From: Oxyruncus cristatus
Taxonomy: Eukaryota > Chordata > Aves > Passeriformes > Cotingidae
Assembly: GCA_013399855.1 (NCBI GenBank)
Contig: VXAY01004337.1
Location: 460,720-524,719, forward strand
Direction: 5' to 3'
Length of the DNA: 64,000 nucleotides
Made by a program: the position numbers and the translations under genes. Shown in pieces: positions 38,806 through 50,100 of this stretch. The first letter of the stretch is position 1; every line of letters begins with the position of its first letter. The notes under the pieces are model-generated. The model made no database searches. It was not told the DNA's origin and was given only the letters and a program-made list of their open reading frames with translations.

Positions 38806-38894
38806 TTGGGTTTTTTTTTTAAATTTTTGGTTGTTTGTTTTGTGGGTTTTTGGTTTATTTGTTTGGGGTTTTTTGTTTGTTTGTTTGTTTTTTT
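38806..38894 (+). repeat. G/T-rich low-complexity tract
   Basis: About 90 bases of T runs are broken by GG and GGGG (GGGTTTTTTTTTT, TTTGGGG, GTTTGTTTGTTTG). The tract is similar in texture to those at 23,845, 47,338, 60,191 and 62,730. Confidence 0.85.
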
Positions 38895-40665
38895 AAACCA
38901 GGACTGAGAAATTAAGATATGAGGGTGTTGCCTCCTGCAAAATATTCTTTTCCTGTTCTTAGTCATCTTTATTGATACGTGTATGAGTTTATTCTGGAGT
39001 TTCATGGTTAGGTGTTTCCACTCAATTTTAACAAGCATATTTGAGTCATTGAATGAGCATATCAGGTTTTAGGATGCACACATGTGAGATACGTTGATTA
39101 TGAGGATGCTTCTGTGGGGAGGCATTAAAAGCTAAAGCTGGAAGGGTATGTTGGCTGTAGAAGTACCTTGGAGGCATTTGGGGACTACAGAGAAAATAGG
39201 GAACACCAGCAGAAACACCAGTGTAAAGTATAAGTGTGAATTAGCAATCTAAAAATGAGTCAGAATAAAAGAAAATTACAAATATTTAATGTTCAATATG
39301 GATTTCTTAAAATATGCTTTGTAATTTTCCCTAGTTAGAATTGTTGTATATATTATTCTTTAGTTTTTATCCTGCTGGTAATAAATTTAATATTATTTCC
39401 CCACGTCAAGTCTCTTTTGTCTGTATAAAACTTCTCTCATCTTATAGCAATCGTGTAAAAGGTTTAAAAAAAATTAGTCCAGAGTAAACCCACGACATTA
39501 ATATAATGCCCAGATCACTGCGTGTGACTGGCAGTTAGTTGAACTGAAGAAATAGTGTCACTTTTATTGTATTTCCCTTTATCTCCTAGAAACTAACCCT
39601 GTTTTTCCTCTCCGCTGCATCTGGCACTTTGTCTCATGTTCTTGGTGCGGAAGCATTCAGACTCTCATGGTGAAGGTTTTTGTAGTGTCTCTGTCAGCTG
39701 TTAGGAGATCTCTGATTTTATGTTCGGTACTGCTGTGTGCTCTAACACCAGGAGAGGAGATTGGCTACTGTGTCTAGGTTTGTCTGTTAGCCAGGAAAAA
39801 CTGTCACAGTTTTTCAAGTTCAAACCACAGCCATGTAGTTTGCTCTAGCTCCCTGAGTAGAAGGCTCGCCTTACAGCAAGACTTCCCTTGATTTCCTTAC
39901 TGGGCTGGATCCTTACTGGGTATGGATGATAAATAACACTCTGAAGTAAAGAAGAGCCATGGCTACTGCGCATTGACAAGCTGGGTATTTTATTAGTCAT
40001 TTTGTCCACAGAATGCTTGTTGTTGAAAGTAGTCATACAACCTCCTTGCTATACCTGAAGAGATGCATAAAGAAAGAGAGGACATCAGAAAGATAAGGAC
40101 TGGTGTTTAGGTGTAAGGTCTGCCTCGTTTTTCCTCAGTGCTGTGTTACACACTGCTACTTAAAGCAACAGTATATTGTATGCTCAGAGCCTATACAAAT
40201 ATTTGCAATAATGGTGGAGTTGACCCTATAAAATTGTTCTTGGTTGGTTGGAGACTTCAAGATTAGAGCTCCCAATAGGACTGATTCTGCTTGGGAAATA
40301 TGATGCTAATGTGTAATTTATCATCTTTCTCATAGTTCCAGTGATTGAGAAACTGCTCTGAAATCCTGAGATTATAACGGATCTCACAGCAGAGAGTTGG
40401 TAGAACAGAGTTTGGAATGACTAGTCCATCATTTAAGGTCCAGAGTTAGGAAATAAATTTAAATATGGAGATGATGCATTTTGTGGAGGGTAAGAGTGCT
40501 TCTGAATAATTTTGTTGTGTAGTGCCTTCGTACTGTGATCTTGTACACTGAGTAAGAATATTACAAATAAAATTTTTGCTATGCTAGAAAATTTGTAAAA
40601 TTACTTGAAAAATACAAAATACCTCTCCTTCTCATAAAAAAGTTGGTTAACTTGAAGTCAGAGAG

Positions 40666-41507
40666 ACCTAGACAATTAGAGGGCTAGGCAATCACCAACC
40701 ATGTGAAGTTTAACAAAGACAAGTGCTGAATTCTGCGTCTGGGATGGGTCAGCCCTGGATGTAAGTACAGACTGGGGCACGAGAGGCTGGAGACAAGTGC
40801 TGCAGAAAGGGACTTGGGGGTCCTGGTCAATGGCAAGTTGAATATCTTGGTCAATGGCAAGCTGAGCCAGCAGTGCCCTGGCAGCCAGGAGGGCCAACCG
40901 TGTCCTGGGGGGCATCAGGCAAAGCATCACCAGCTCGTTGAGGGAGGTGACTGTCCCGTTCTGCTCTGCACTGGTGCAGCCTCACCTTGAATATTGTGGC
41001 AGTTTGGGGCACCACAATATAATGAGGATTTAAAGCTTTTGGAGAGCATTCGAAGGAGGGCCATGAAGATGGTGAAGAAAGGCTTAGAGAGAAAGCCATA
41101 TGAGGAGCACTTGAGGTCACTTGATCTGTTCAGCCTGGAGAAGAGGAGACTGAGGGGAAACCTCATTGCAGTTACAACCTGCTTGTAAGGAGAAGAGGAG
41201 GGGCAGGCACTGATCTCTTCTCTATGGTGACCAGTGACAGGACGCGAGGGAATGGTCTGAAGTTTTGTCAAGAGAGGTTTAGGTTGGATATTAGGAAAAG
41301 ATTCTTCACCCAGGGGGTGGTTGGTTAATGGAACAGGCTTCTTAGGGCAGTGGTCCTAGCACCAAGCCTGACAGAGTTCAAGAAGTGTTTGGACAATACT
41401 CTGAGGCACATGGTGGGATTCTTGGAGCTGCCCTGTGTAGGGCCAGGAGTTGGACTTTGATGATCTCTGTGGGTCCCTTTCAACTCAGGATATTCTGTAA
41501 TTCTGTG
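40666..41507 (+). mobile_element. CR1 LINE, 5'-truncated, sense
   Basis: About 840 bases match the 3' part of an avian CR1. It starts in the C-terminal region of the reverse-transcriptase frame (…GLGNHQP/EV…, RLGHERLE-like). It continues through an [12 protein letters not shown] block at about 41,140-41,170. It ends in the 3' tail GATGATCTCTGTGGGTCCC, then CAACTCAGGATATTCTG and the terminal ATTCTGTAATTCTGTG. Stops and frameshifts break the frame, so it cannot move on its own. A short internal duplication of TGGTCAATGGCAAG lies at about 40,824-40,863. The element is in the same orientation as PDZRN4, within intron 3. As usual for CR1, I see no target-site duplication. Confidence 0.95.
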
Positions 41508-43469
41508 AACTCTAGAATGATTATTACATGAAGCATTAGTTGACTTGTGATAAAATGCTAAATGACCACAGTAGTATATTTCGTTTATTCTGTTTCCTCA
41601 GTTTCAATGACTGAATACTTTATTACTGATGAATGGATTTACCCTCTCAGTAGTAGGAGGTATTTACACAATTAGTAATTTTACTGCCATTAAAAAATTC
41701 CAAAGGAAATATTTCTGTAGACATTGCTGATTGTTTTATTTTTCTGTAAATGAAATGAGTTGTTTTATATGTATATTTGTTGCAGAAGCTTTGCTGAGTT
41801 CAGGGACTTGTTTTAAAAATGATGATGAAAATGACAAATACCTCCTTCAGAAAAGCAGTGTACGTAAGTGTTGGAATGCGTGTATTTGTATACACATGCA
41901 AGCTGTATCATGTACCTTGGTCTTTCATGCCTGATTCTGATGCAGACCAGCCCCCTCCATGGGAAGTCGGCTGAGGTCTGCATCGTTTCAGACTAGGGGC
42001 TGAGCGTTGCAAGTGAATAACCTATAGGAATTGCCTGTAGGTGTGAAATATCCTATGTAGTCATAGTGGTGGAAAAGCTTCCAGGAACAGCTGCCACCAT
42101 GCTCTGAGACAGCACCCAGTGCCATCACCAACATTGCTATGGGAGTTAATCTGTGCTTGCTCCCAAGGGACTTGTGTGTATGGAGAGAGAAAATCAAAAT
42201 GTACAGATCCTTGGTTTTACGTGTAACAGTGTAACAATGAGACAAAGAACGAGGAACAACATGATGAGCAAACTGAAAGCACATTTGAAACTGATAAAAG
42301 AATGTAAACATACAGAAGCTTGGTTAATGCACAATGAAATATTATTTAAATTGTAGTGAATAGTGTCCTCTGATTTCATGTGCTGTGCGGCAGCTGTGAG
42401 AACCAAAAGATGATTGCTCTGACCTCTGGCCTCTCATGCTCAGGTGTGGACTACAGCTGAGCTGCTAAATCTACTCATGGAAATGCTGAAACTGCTTGGG
42501 AGGTAGTGCTATAACTTATACCTTCCTACAACTCAACTACAGATTAAGTATTGCTGATCTTTGTGTCAAATCAGAGCTTTCACTCCATGTGTTTTGTTGT
42601 TAAAGAATACAGAGAGCTTTCAGAAGCAAGATCCACAGGCCATGGTGCATGACTAATTCATCAGGATTGTGACTTACCTATAATGCAAAGTTGCCTCCCG
42701 ATCTCCTCTTTTTTGATTTACTTTATAATGTTAGCTGTTGGTGATGTTTAGTTAGTTTAATTACTGTTGTTGATCCTGTCAGGAAATTTCCTTGGGCTGA
42801 TGCAGATGTTTCTAGTCCAGCTGTTTAATATTGGCTCATGGTTGATTATAAATTTGAAAATATTATAAGAGCTTGGGAAATCCAGATAATAACACTTAAT
42901 AATAGTTTTAATGTTTAATCAAGCTGAGCATTTTTATTTACATATATTTCCTGAAAAGCTAATGTAGGCCAGCACTGATTGACAATGGTAAGGGTTAGTT
43001 TCAGGTCCTAGGAGTCCTTTGAAAATTAGGAAGCAATTGACTTTTCTGAGTGTGGCCATCTAAAAATCTGAAAAGCAAAGCTATGCTGTTTAGTCATTCA
43101 GTGAATAAAATTTGTTTATGGGTAAGAAATGGGTTAATGAATGTGTTTTAACCAAAAGAACATTTTGGAGAGCAGGGTGGGAAAACTAATGATGAGGCAA
43201 GACATAAGCTGCCTTCCCTCAAGCTCCATTAGCCTGCCACGTCAGAGCCCTTAGTTGGGTTTTTGGGGCCAGTACCTGCAGTGCCTAACCTACATGGCTT
43301 GTCTGCAATTAGTCTTCATTTACATGTTGTGCAATATAGAAGACTGGTGGATTGATGAGCTGCTCCTGGAAAGGGTTGTCAGTTGTTGGGACTGTGCCAT
43401 TTATGCCATCTTTAAATAGTAGCTCTCATTTTTTAGAGGAAGCCCTGGAGTGCTTATCTCCAAGGCTGT
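41508..43469 (+). other. PDZRN4: PDZRN4 intron 3, between CR1 copies
   Basis: This is AT-rich intron sequence. I see no exon, RNA gene or recognisable repeat in it. Confidence 0.7.
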
Positions 43470-43782
43470 GCAGTCAGCTGCTGCCTGCTTTGCCTGCTTC
43501 TCGTCAACCAGGAACCCCAAGTCCTTCTCCTCAGGGCCCCTTCTCTGCCCAGCCTGTACTTGTGCTTGGGATTACCCTGACCCAGGTGCAGGATCTTCTA
43601 CTTGGCCTTGTTGAATTCCATGAGGTTTGCATAGGTCCACCTCTCAAGCCTGTGAAGGTCCCTCTGGATGGCATCCCTTCCCTCCAGTGTGTTAGCTGTA
43701 CCATAAAGGTTGCTGTCATCAGCAGACTTGCTGAGGATGCACTCAATCCCACTGTCCATGTCACTGATGAAGACATTAAAGA
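43470..43782 (-). mobile_element. CR1 LINE fragment, reverse-transcriptase region, antisense
   Basis: On the minus strand the sequence translates, with frame breaks, to recognisable CR1 reverse-transcriptase pieces. In order these are an MDSGIECILSK block, an ADD with the preceding F changed to S (the catalytic FADD motif damaged), LEGRDAIQRDLHRLERW, then ANLMEFNKAK followed by a stop, and ILHLGQGNPK. It is truncated at both ends and lacks the CR1 3' tail. It is therefore a dead internal fragment, older or differently cut than the copy at 40,666. Confidence 0.9.
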
Positions 43783-46700
43783 CTTCACTCTGTGCTTACT
43801 GTCCTGTATGTTGGTATACCTCTAATCTTCTACACGTACATGCATAGCTTTTAAGACCAGGTAAGTGTAATTACAGTATTAAGAAATGAACAATCTCAGT
43901 ATTAAATATTTCCATAAGTTTGCTTTGCAAAAATCAGGACCCCACGCATCATTGCAAATGATCTGGTAATGATATACTACCTTAAAGGTAAAAAGATTTA
44001 GTTTAAGAAGGGCAATCACAGGATTGATCTCTTTGTTCCCTTTAGAAGATTGATAGTGAAGTAAAAGTTTCTATTCACAGGCAAGCATGTATGTCTGTTC
44101 TTTCCATTCATAAATAGCAATATCTATTTCTTTCTCCTGTGTATTGGAAGACTGGAAGTGTTCTAGACTTTCCTCAATTTTCATTTGAAGTAAATGTTTT
44201 TATAATCTGTACCTTTTCATTTTTGTCTGGTTATCCAGAATTTGAACTAAGTGGATTTTAATTAAAATAGTGAAGATTTCTGGAAGTTCAAAAACCCCCA
44301 CAAACAAACCAAATGACCTCTTCAGAAATTGAATCTGAATACATTATATTTTCTCAGTTGTTTCTAAGAAGGTCATTGAGCAAAATAGGTCAGAAAAAAA
44401 CTCCTATATTTAAGGTAAAGAAACCTAGAAAATAATAGTGCATAGAAAAATCTCTTCAGATCCTCTTTACAGATCAGAAAGAAAATTAGATGCAATTCTT
44501 TATTTTAATGTGATTTTACAAATTTCACTTGTGATTAGTTTATAAAAACTTTCACCTATTGTGATTAAGCCTTACCTCTCTGTATAAACTATTATAGTGA
44601 GAGAAAAGGTTTTTATTAAAATACTTGAAAAACAGGATGGTATCAACCTATTATGTGTAGGTAGCATTCAGAACATGTTTGTTGACTTTTATAATCGCAA
44701 CTTAGTGAAATGATTTACAATGTTGTGAGCCATTTAGAAGGCTATTAATGGCACGTTTGTCTTGCCAAAAATCACACGTTTGAAATTTGTTTCCCTTTTT
44801 TATAAATGTCACGAGAATAGACAATAGCCTGGAATGAAGCAATAATACAGCATGGAGCCAGATAGTGAATCTTATGTTTGAGAGTAATATGAAAAGTTAT
44901 TATCCACACTTTCCTTAATCTGCCTCTACCAGAGAGCACAGGTAAAACATTCTCAAGCTCTCTTCTATCTCTGGAAGAGTGGCAGCTGTTCATCAGGATC
45001 TTGCCATTTACTTGTCACAGTAAGGATCTTGCAATACAGTAAGGAAATCTATAGTTTGATGCTTTTGCTTTTGGTATAACTTTAATTAACTGTACTACAT
45101 TGCTGGGTCAAAAGTTTGACTGACTGCATTCTTTTTAAATAAACATTTTGAAAGCTGAAGATAACAAAAAAAAAATCAGAATTACATTATCTGAATATTT
45201 TGCTAAATTTTCTGATAATGAAACAAAAGAAATATGCTGGAATATTTTACATCTCATAGCTGTCTACACTTAGGAATGTGATTTAAGTTTCTAGTTAACA
45301 TAAAAAAAGGGAAGTTATTTGTTTTTTCTTTTGAAATGTCTTTGGTTTCTTCCAAATATGCATGTGGACTGCCTTTATCTGTTACATGACAGTTTCTATT
45401 TCATGTCTTAGAAGTAATGATAACCCTTTGTAGTCAGCAGGGAAGCCTAAAAACTTTTCTTCTATTGAAGAGTTTCTCTGCCTCAAATGAAAAAAATATT
45501 TCACTGTGTACCCATTGAACCTCTGGTGTAGTTAGTGGTATATTTCAGACTGAAATAATTGCTCCTGGACCTGATATCTCATCATTTATCTCATACTGGA
45601 ATGCAGAAAGGATCTAAAGACACACTAGAAATATTACTTGAAAATTAACTTTCTTGGGAAGTGGAAAAGCATAACCACAAACCCAACTTTCAGCAATTTC
45701 CAGACCATTACATTTAAATTGACAGATGTGACTGTAACCAGTCTGAAAGGAGAATGTAGGTTACTCCTGTTATGTCAGTAGTGGTTGAATTTGTGTTTTG
45801 ACATGCAAAATTTAGTCTGTGATGCATATCTGTATTTTGACAAAAAAACGTTCTAGCTTTACAGTAAGTAATATGAAATTTTTTCCCAGTAATCCTGAAG
45901 TGGAATGAATCAGGATTACTGTGTTTTGGTAAGGTAAGCCTGAGGGAAGTCTGGAGTTTCTTTTACTGCGTATGCGGTATCAGACGTTACCTGGAAAGTT
46001 ACAGTTACATTCCTATGGTGAACATTTTGTGTGCCTGGAGTTGCAGATCAGATCTCTGATTTTCTCCATGTCACTGTCTATTTTTCACCTACAGCATTTC
46101 TGGAGAAAGAAAGCTGCTGTGAGCACTCCTGCCTGACTGGGGACAACTTTGTCATTGATAGCGCTTTGCAATTCTCTGTCTGTAGAATCAGCTTGTGTTG
46201 AAGGTGGTGACAGTATTTCTTCTGTTCTTCTACTTTACCTTTGAGCAGTGGGTTTAGGGCAGCATTTTTCTGGTAACCCAGAAAGACGAATTTTCTTCAA
46301 ACTCAGTATTAAAGTAGTGCTTTTAGGGAGGGGGAAGCACAGTCTTGGAAACTGCCTTCTATAAATAAAACCTAAATAACTCATAAATATGAGGATTAGT
46401 CACAATTCGATCCAGAATTCTAGTTTCGTCAGCACAATATTACCCAAATCCATTTTTTGTCTCCTTTTTTCTCTGTGGTGCCAAATTATTCCATTACCCC
46501 ACACTACATTGCTGTGTTGAGCCATTTAATCTGTTTTGTGATTGAAGACTTGGAAGTTCTATGCAGAACTGTAAAACTTTATCACACAAACGCCAAAGGC
46601 TTTGGCTAGAATGTAGCCAAATTTCATTCCAACATTTTTCAAAACCATCATGATAAATTACTTAGTACATTTAATTTCACTTGATATAATTGTAAAACAA

Positions 46701-46974
46701 AGTAATGGAGTAATGAAGTAAAACAGCCTCAAAGGCAGTAAACTGCACTGAGTCGCTTCCCAGTAGAAGCTGGGAGGGCTTACTGGGGAAGGTACATTTG
46801 CTCTGCCCTGACCTTTTTCATTGGCTCTGGATACTGGTCAGATGCATAACGAAGCATGAGCTTGATGGTCTTTTGGCTTCAGTCAGTGCAGTTCTAATGG
46901 GAGCATTTTGCATTTGGTGAGGTTTTGGTCAAATCACACTCATTAACAGGCAAAGCTGCTGCCCAGGGTGTATC
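43783..46974 (+). other. PDZRN4: PDZRN4 intron 3, unannotated stretch
   Basis: This is AT-rich intron sequence with no supported exon. It contains an imperfectly spaced hairpin at 45,887-45,921 and a ten-A run near 45,167. Nothing else is recognised. Confidence 0.7.
45887..45921. repeat. Inverted repeat, 12-bp arms
   Basis: CAGTAATCCTGA and TCAGGATTACTG are exact reverse complements separated by 11 bases. It is a modest hairpin with no assigned role. Confidence 0.85.
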
Positions 46975-47105
46975 TGCTCAAGAGCCTGACATCCTACTGC
47001 CACAGCCGGCCTTCCTGTCCCAGCTCTGCCTCAGCTGTGTGATCACGGCCAAGCCCAAACGTCTGTTTTCCTTTCGTAACCATATGATAACCTTGAAACA
47101 AACAT
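46975..47105 (+). mobile_element. MIR-like SINE relic, sense
   Basis: The order CCCAGCTCTGCC, CAGCTGTGTGAT, GGCCAAGCCCAAAC, GTCTGTTTTCCTTTCGTAAC and ATATGATAACC follows the MIR core and 3' half: CTCTGCCACTTAGCTGTGTG, then the CTTGGGCAAGTCAC-like block, then CTCAGTTTCCTCATCTGTAA, then ATGGGATAA. It is strongly diverged. Together with the relic at about 12,030 it shows that ancient amniote SINEs remain detectable on both sides of the gene start. Confidence 0.7.
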
Positions 47106-50100
47106 GTTTTCTGTAGGCCACTGTTTCCAGTGCCAAAGATTTAATTTTTCCTAGTTAACCTCACAGGTTGTCTAGTTGGATGTTTGGTTGTTTTTTTAAG
47201 TTGAGTGAAAAACACCAAAACATTTTCTGTATTCAGGTGTTACTAAAAGTATTAAAATGTTTTCCTGTCCTTTCCTTATCTGGCATGTTTGATAAAACGG
47301 CTTTCTAAGACTTGCTGATGAAGATATCCTCTTCTGAGGGTTTTGGTTTTTTGTTTTTGTTTTTATGGTTTTGGTTTTGCTTTCTGTTTTTTCTTTTTCT
47401 GGATGAGGTTCTAGTTTTGTTTTAGTAGTGTCCGAAACCTATTTCAGACAAACCAGGCACGCTGACTTTCTTGAGCTGGGAAGGCTATGCACAAATTATG
47501 CTTTACATTCTGCTGAGCCTAAAGTGCCAAAATTATTTAATATGTATTCCGAAAAGCTTGACTGCAGATACTGATATTAAAGTAGTCAGCTTGGTCAGTA
47601 TGTAAGGGAATTTTGTGTGGTGATAACTGGAGAATGATAAACAGCGACAAAGATCTCGTTTATATGTAACACCTATTGAGTTTTGAAGTAATCTTTGAAA
47701 GAACACTAATGGCATTCCTTCCACATGTGCGGACTTCAGCACGCTAATTAAGGCTGATGTTTTACTGATCCCATTGGCAAAAATTATAGGAGAAGGGAGA
47801 AAGCCAAATGGGCTGCCATTCTGCATCACTAGCTACAGTATAGGATGCACTGCAAAAGTTTGAGGTGGCCAGCATCTGCACAGGCAATGCAATTTGCTTG
47901 CATAGCCAGCCTCCTATTGACTCTTGCTGTGGGTGATAGCAAAATAGTGATGGCACTGACTAGCAACCAACGAGGCTCATGTTACTTAGTGTCTTGGGCA
48001 GGAGTATAATTTATCTTTAAATAAAAAAAATCCTTGAAAACAGTTTATAAATTATGCCCTCAGATTCATTGAAAAAATGTCTTTCTCTGTTCCAAAAGTG
48101 TTTTTGGTGTGGTAATCTCACAGTTCATGGTTGAAAATGGTGCGTATATACACTTCAGTGAAATTTAAGTATCAAGATCTGGATGGATGGCAAGATGTCT
48201 GTATTACAGAGCTAAGAGCATCAGTGTCTGTACTGGGGCATCTCAGCTGTTATGTCACTTAATGAATGAAAAGTTAGACTGATGGGAAAGTGCCTAGTGA
48301 GTAGAAACAGTAAAATATAATTAAGAAAGGAGAGTGGATGGCTTTAGGGACACACATTCTAGCTCATCAGACTTGTTGCCTTCTGTAGGCCTTCAGAATG
48401 GCTCAGTAGCCAAACACGTTATCAGATTTATGATGTTTCCTAAAGTTAGAAATACACATATTTCCATATTTTAAGCAATGATGAATAGTATTCTACAGAA
48501 GTTAAATCATTCTTTGACTTCCTTTTCCTAAAATAATATTTTGTGATTATACATTTTTTAAAAAGCAGAGAACACTTACTATTTGTAACTTTTATAAATG
48601 TAATTCAGCTTCTTGTATATTGAAACTCAGGTTAAACTCTGCTTGCCTTTGGCTTGGAAGGGACCAAAATTTTGATTGGTTCAGGGCTCTATTTTTCAGT
48701 TCATAGAATCTACTGAAATCAGAGATTGTTATTTAACCCTATGACAGATGGAGCCAGGATGTCTGTATCATCAAAGAGAGGAAAAATGAAATGTGAGTGA
48801 GCCCAGAAGTCAGTAAATATGAGAGTAATTGGAGTGGGCATTATGAGATGGTAAGGAAGGATACATTGCTGTCACTTTTTTTCAGCCATCAGCTTTGAAG
48901 CCAGCTACTGGTCTGTGTAAGTGACCTCTACAGCCTAAGCTGAAAGGTTAGAGGGTTAGATAAACGTGCAGTTCTTTATAAACCTTTCAGGAACACCTAT
49001 GTAGAGCATTTTTTATGATGACAAGACAGTTTTGCTTCTTGCAGAGAATGAACTAGATGATCTGAATTTGTCTTTACTTCAGGAGGTATTTATTTTACAG
49101 TTTGACCTTGATTGTGAGCTGGAGTTTTCAATATACTTTGAGGATTTCCCCTGGCCTTTGTTAATAAGTGCAGTCATCTAATTAGGAAGAAAAAAGTCCT
49201 GATAATATATATGATGTGTGTCTGTCTAGGCAAGGAAATTGGCCTAAGATAAAGCATAACGAATTAGCGCAGGAACTAGAACAAGCTGAATGAGATGTGC
49301 TGGGAACTGCCTGGTGAATAGTTAATGAAGGCTCTTGTATCATCAATTCGACCTCCCTCTTGTCTGGTGTTTGGAATAGACAGAAGATTGTGAGTCTTTT
49401 CATTACATGTGTGTCAGTACCTATCTGTGAAACCTCCTGGTAGACTGTGTTTCTCTTTCCCTCTTGCGAATTCTGTGGAGCACAACAACCTCTAATTGTC
49501 CTCAGTTAGAGTTACTGCAAAAGATTGGTGTAATGAATCTAAAATTCACTGCTGTTGGTCCCTGTGAAATGTATGATACCAGATGGAATCTGGAATGGGG
49601 TGTGCTTTATTTTCTTTTTCAACTTCTATTGTAGCAGTTTTATACATTATTTATACTGAGAAAAGAAGAGGGAAGGGAGTTGAAAACTCAAGTAGCCAGG
49701 AGTTTAGGAATTGTCACACTTCTAAGTTCTGTGCATGAACATATGGCGTAATTTGGCCTTCAGTTATAAAGCTACAGTTGTGGGATTTGGGAGGAAAGGG
49801 GTTCTGGTTTGCAGAGTTGCACAGAATACGCTACATTTCAAATTCCTTTGATAATAGAAGGCTGTAGAACTGGAGTGCCTTTTTTTTTCTTTTTTTTTCG
49901 ATGATATGTGTTTGTCCCTTGGCATATTTACTTCTAAGTTTGTACTGCCTCTTGAGATGGCATAAAATACATCTTGAGAAGCATCTGAAATACAGTATTT
50001 AACCAAATTACCAAAGCTGGTATTTGATGGTTCGCATCTTAACTTGAATTGCCAGTTTTTCAGTTTGTCTGCTTCCAGACACCGTCTTCAGTTTGTTGTG

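Larger units (their letters stand above)
27959..40665 (+). other. PDZRN4: PDZRN4 intron 3, first part
   Basis: The intron opens at a consensus donor (GTAAGA) and shows no acceptor-flanked exon continuing the PDZ domain. It is AT-rich with many T runs (for example 13 T at about 30,721). It contains an 18-bp-arm perfect hairpin at 37,788-37,826 and a G/T tract at 38,806-38,894. No gene is supported in this stretch. Confidence 0.75.

Noticed and set aside
38806..38894. Interstitial telomere-like repeat
   Set aside because: The GGGTTT and GGGGTTTT units are irregular, and no TTAGGG array is present.
43352..43825. A 157-codon plus-strand open frame
   Set aside because: It is the antisense shadow of the CR1 reverse-transcriptase fragment at 43,470-43,782.
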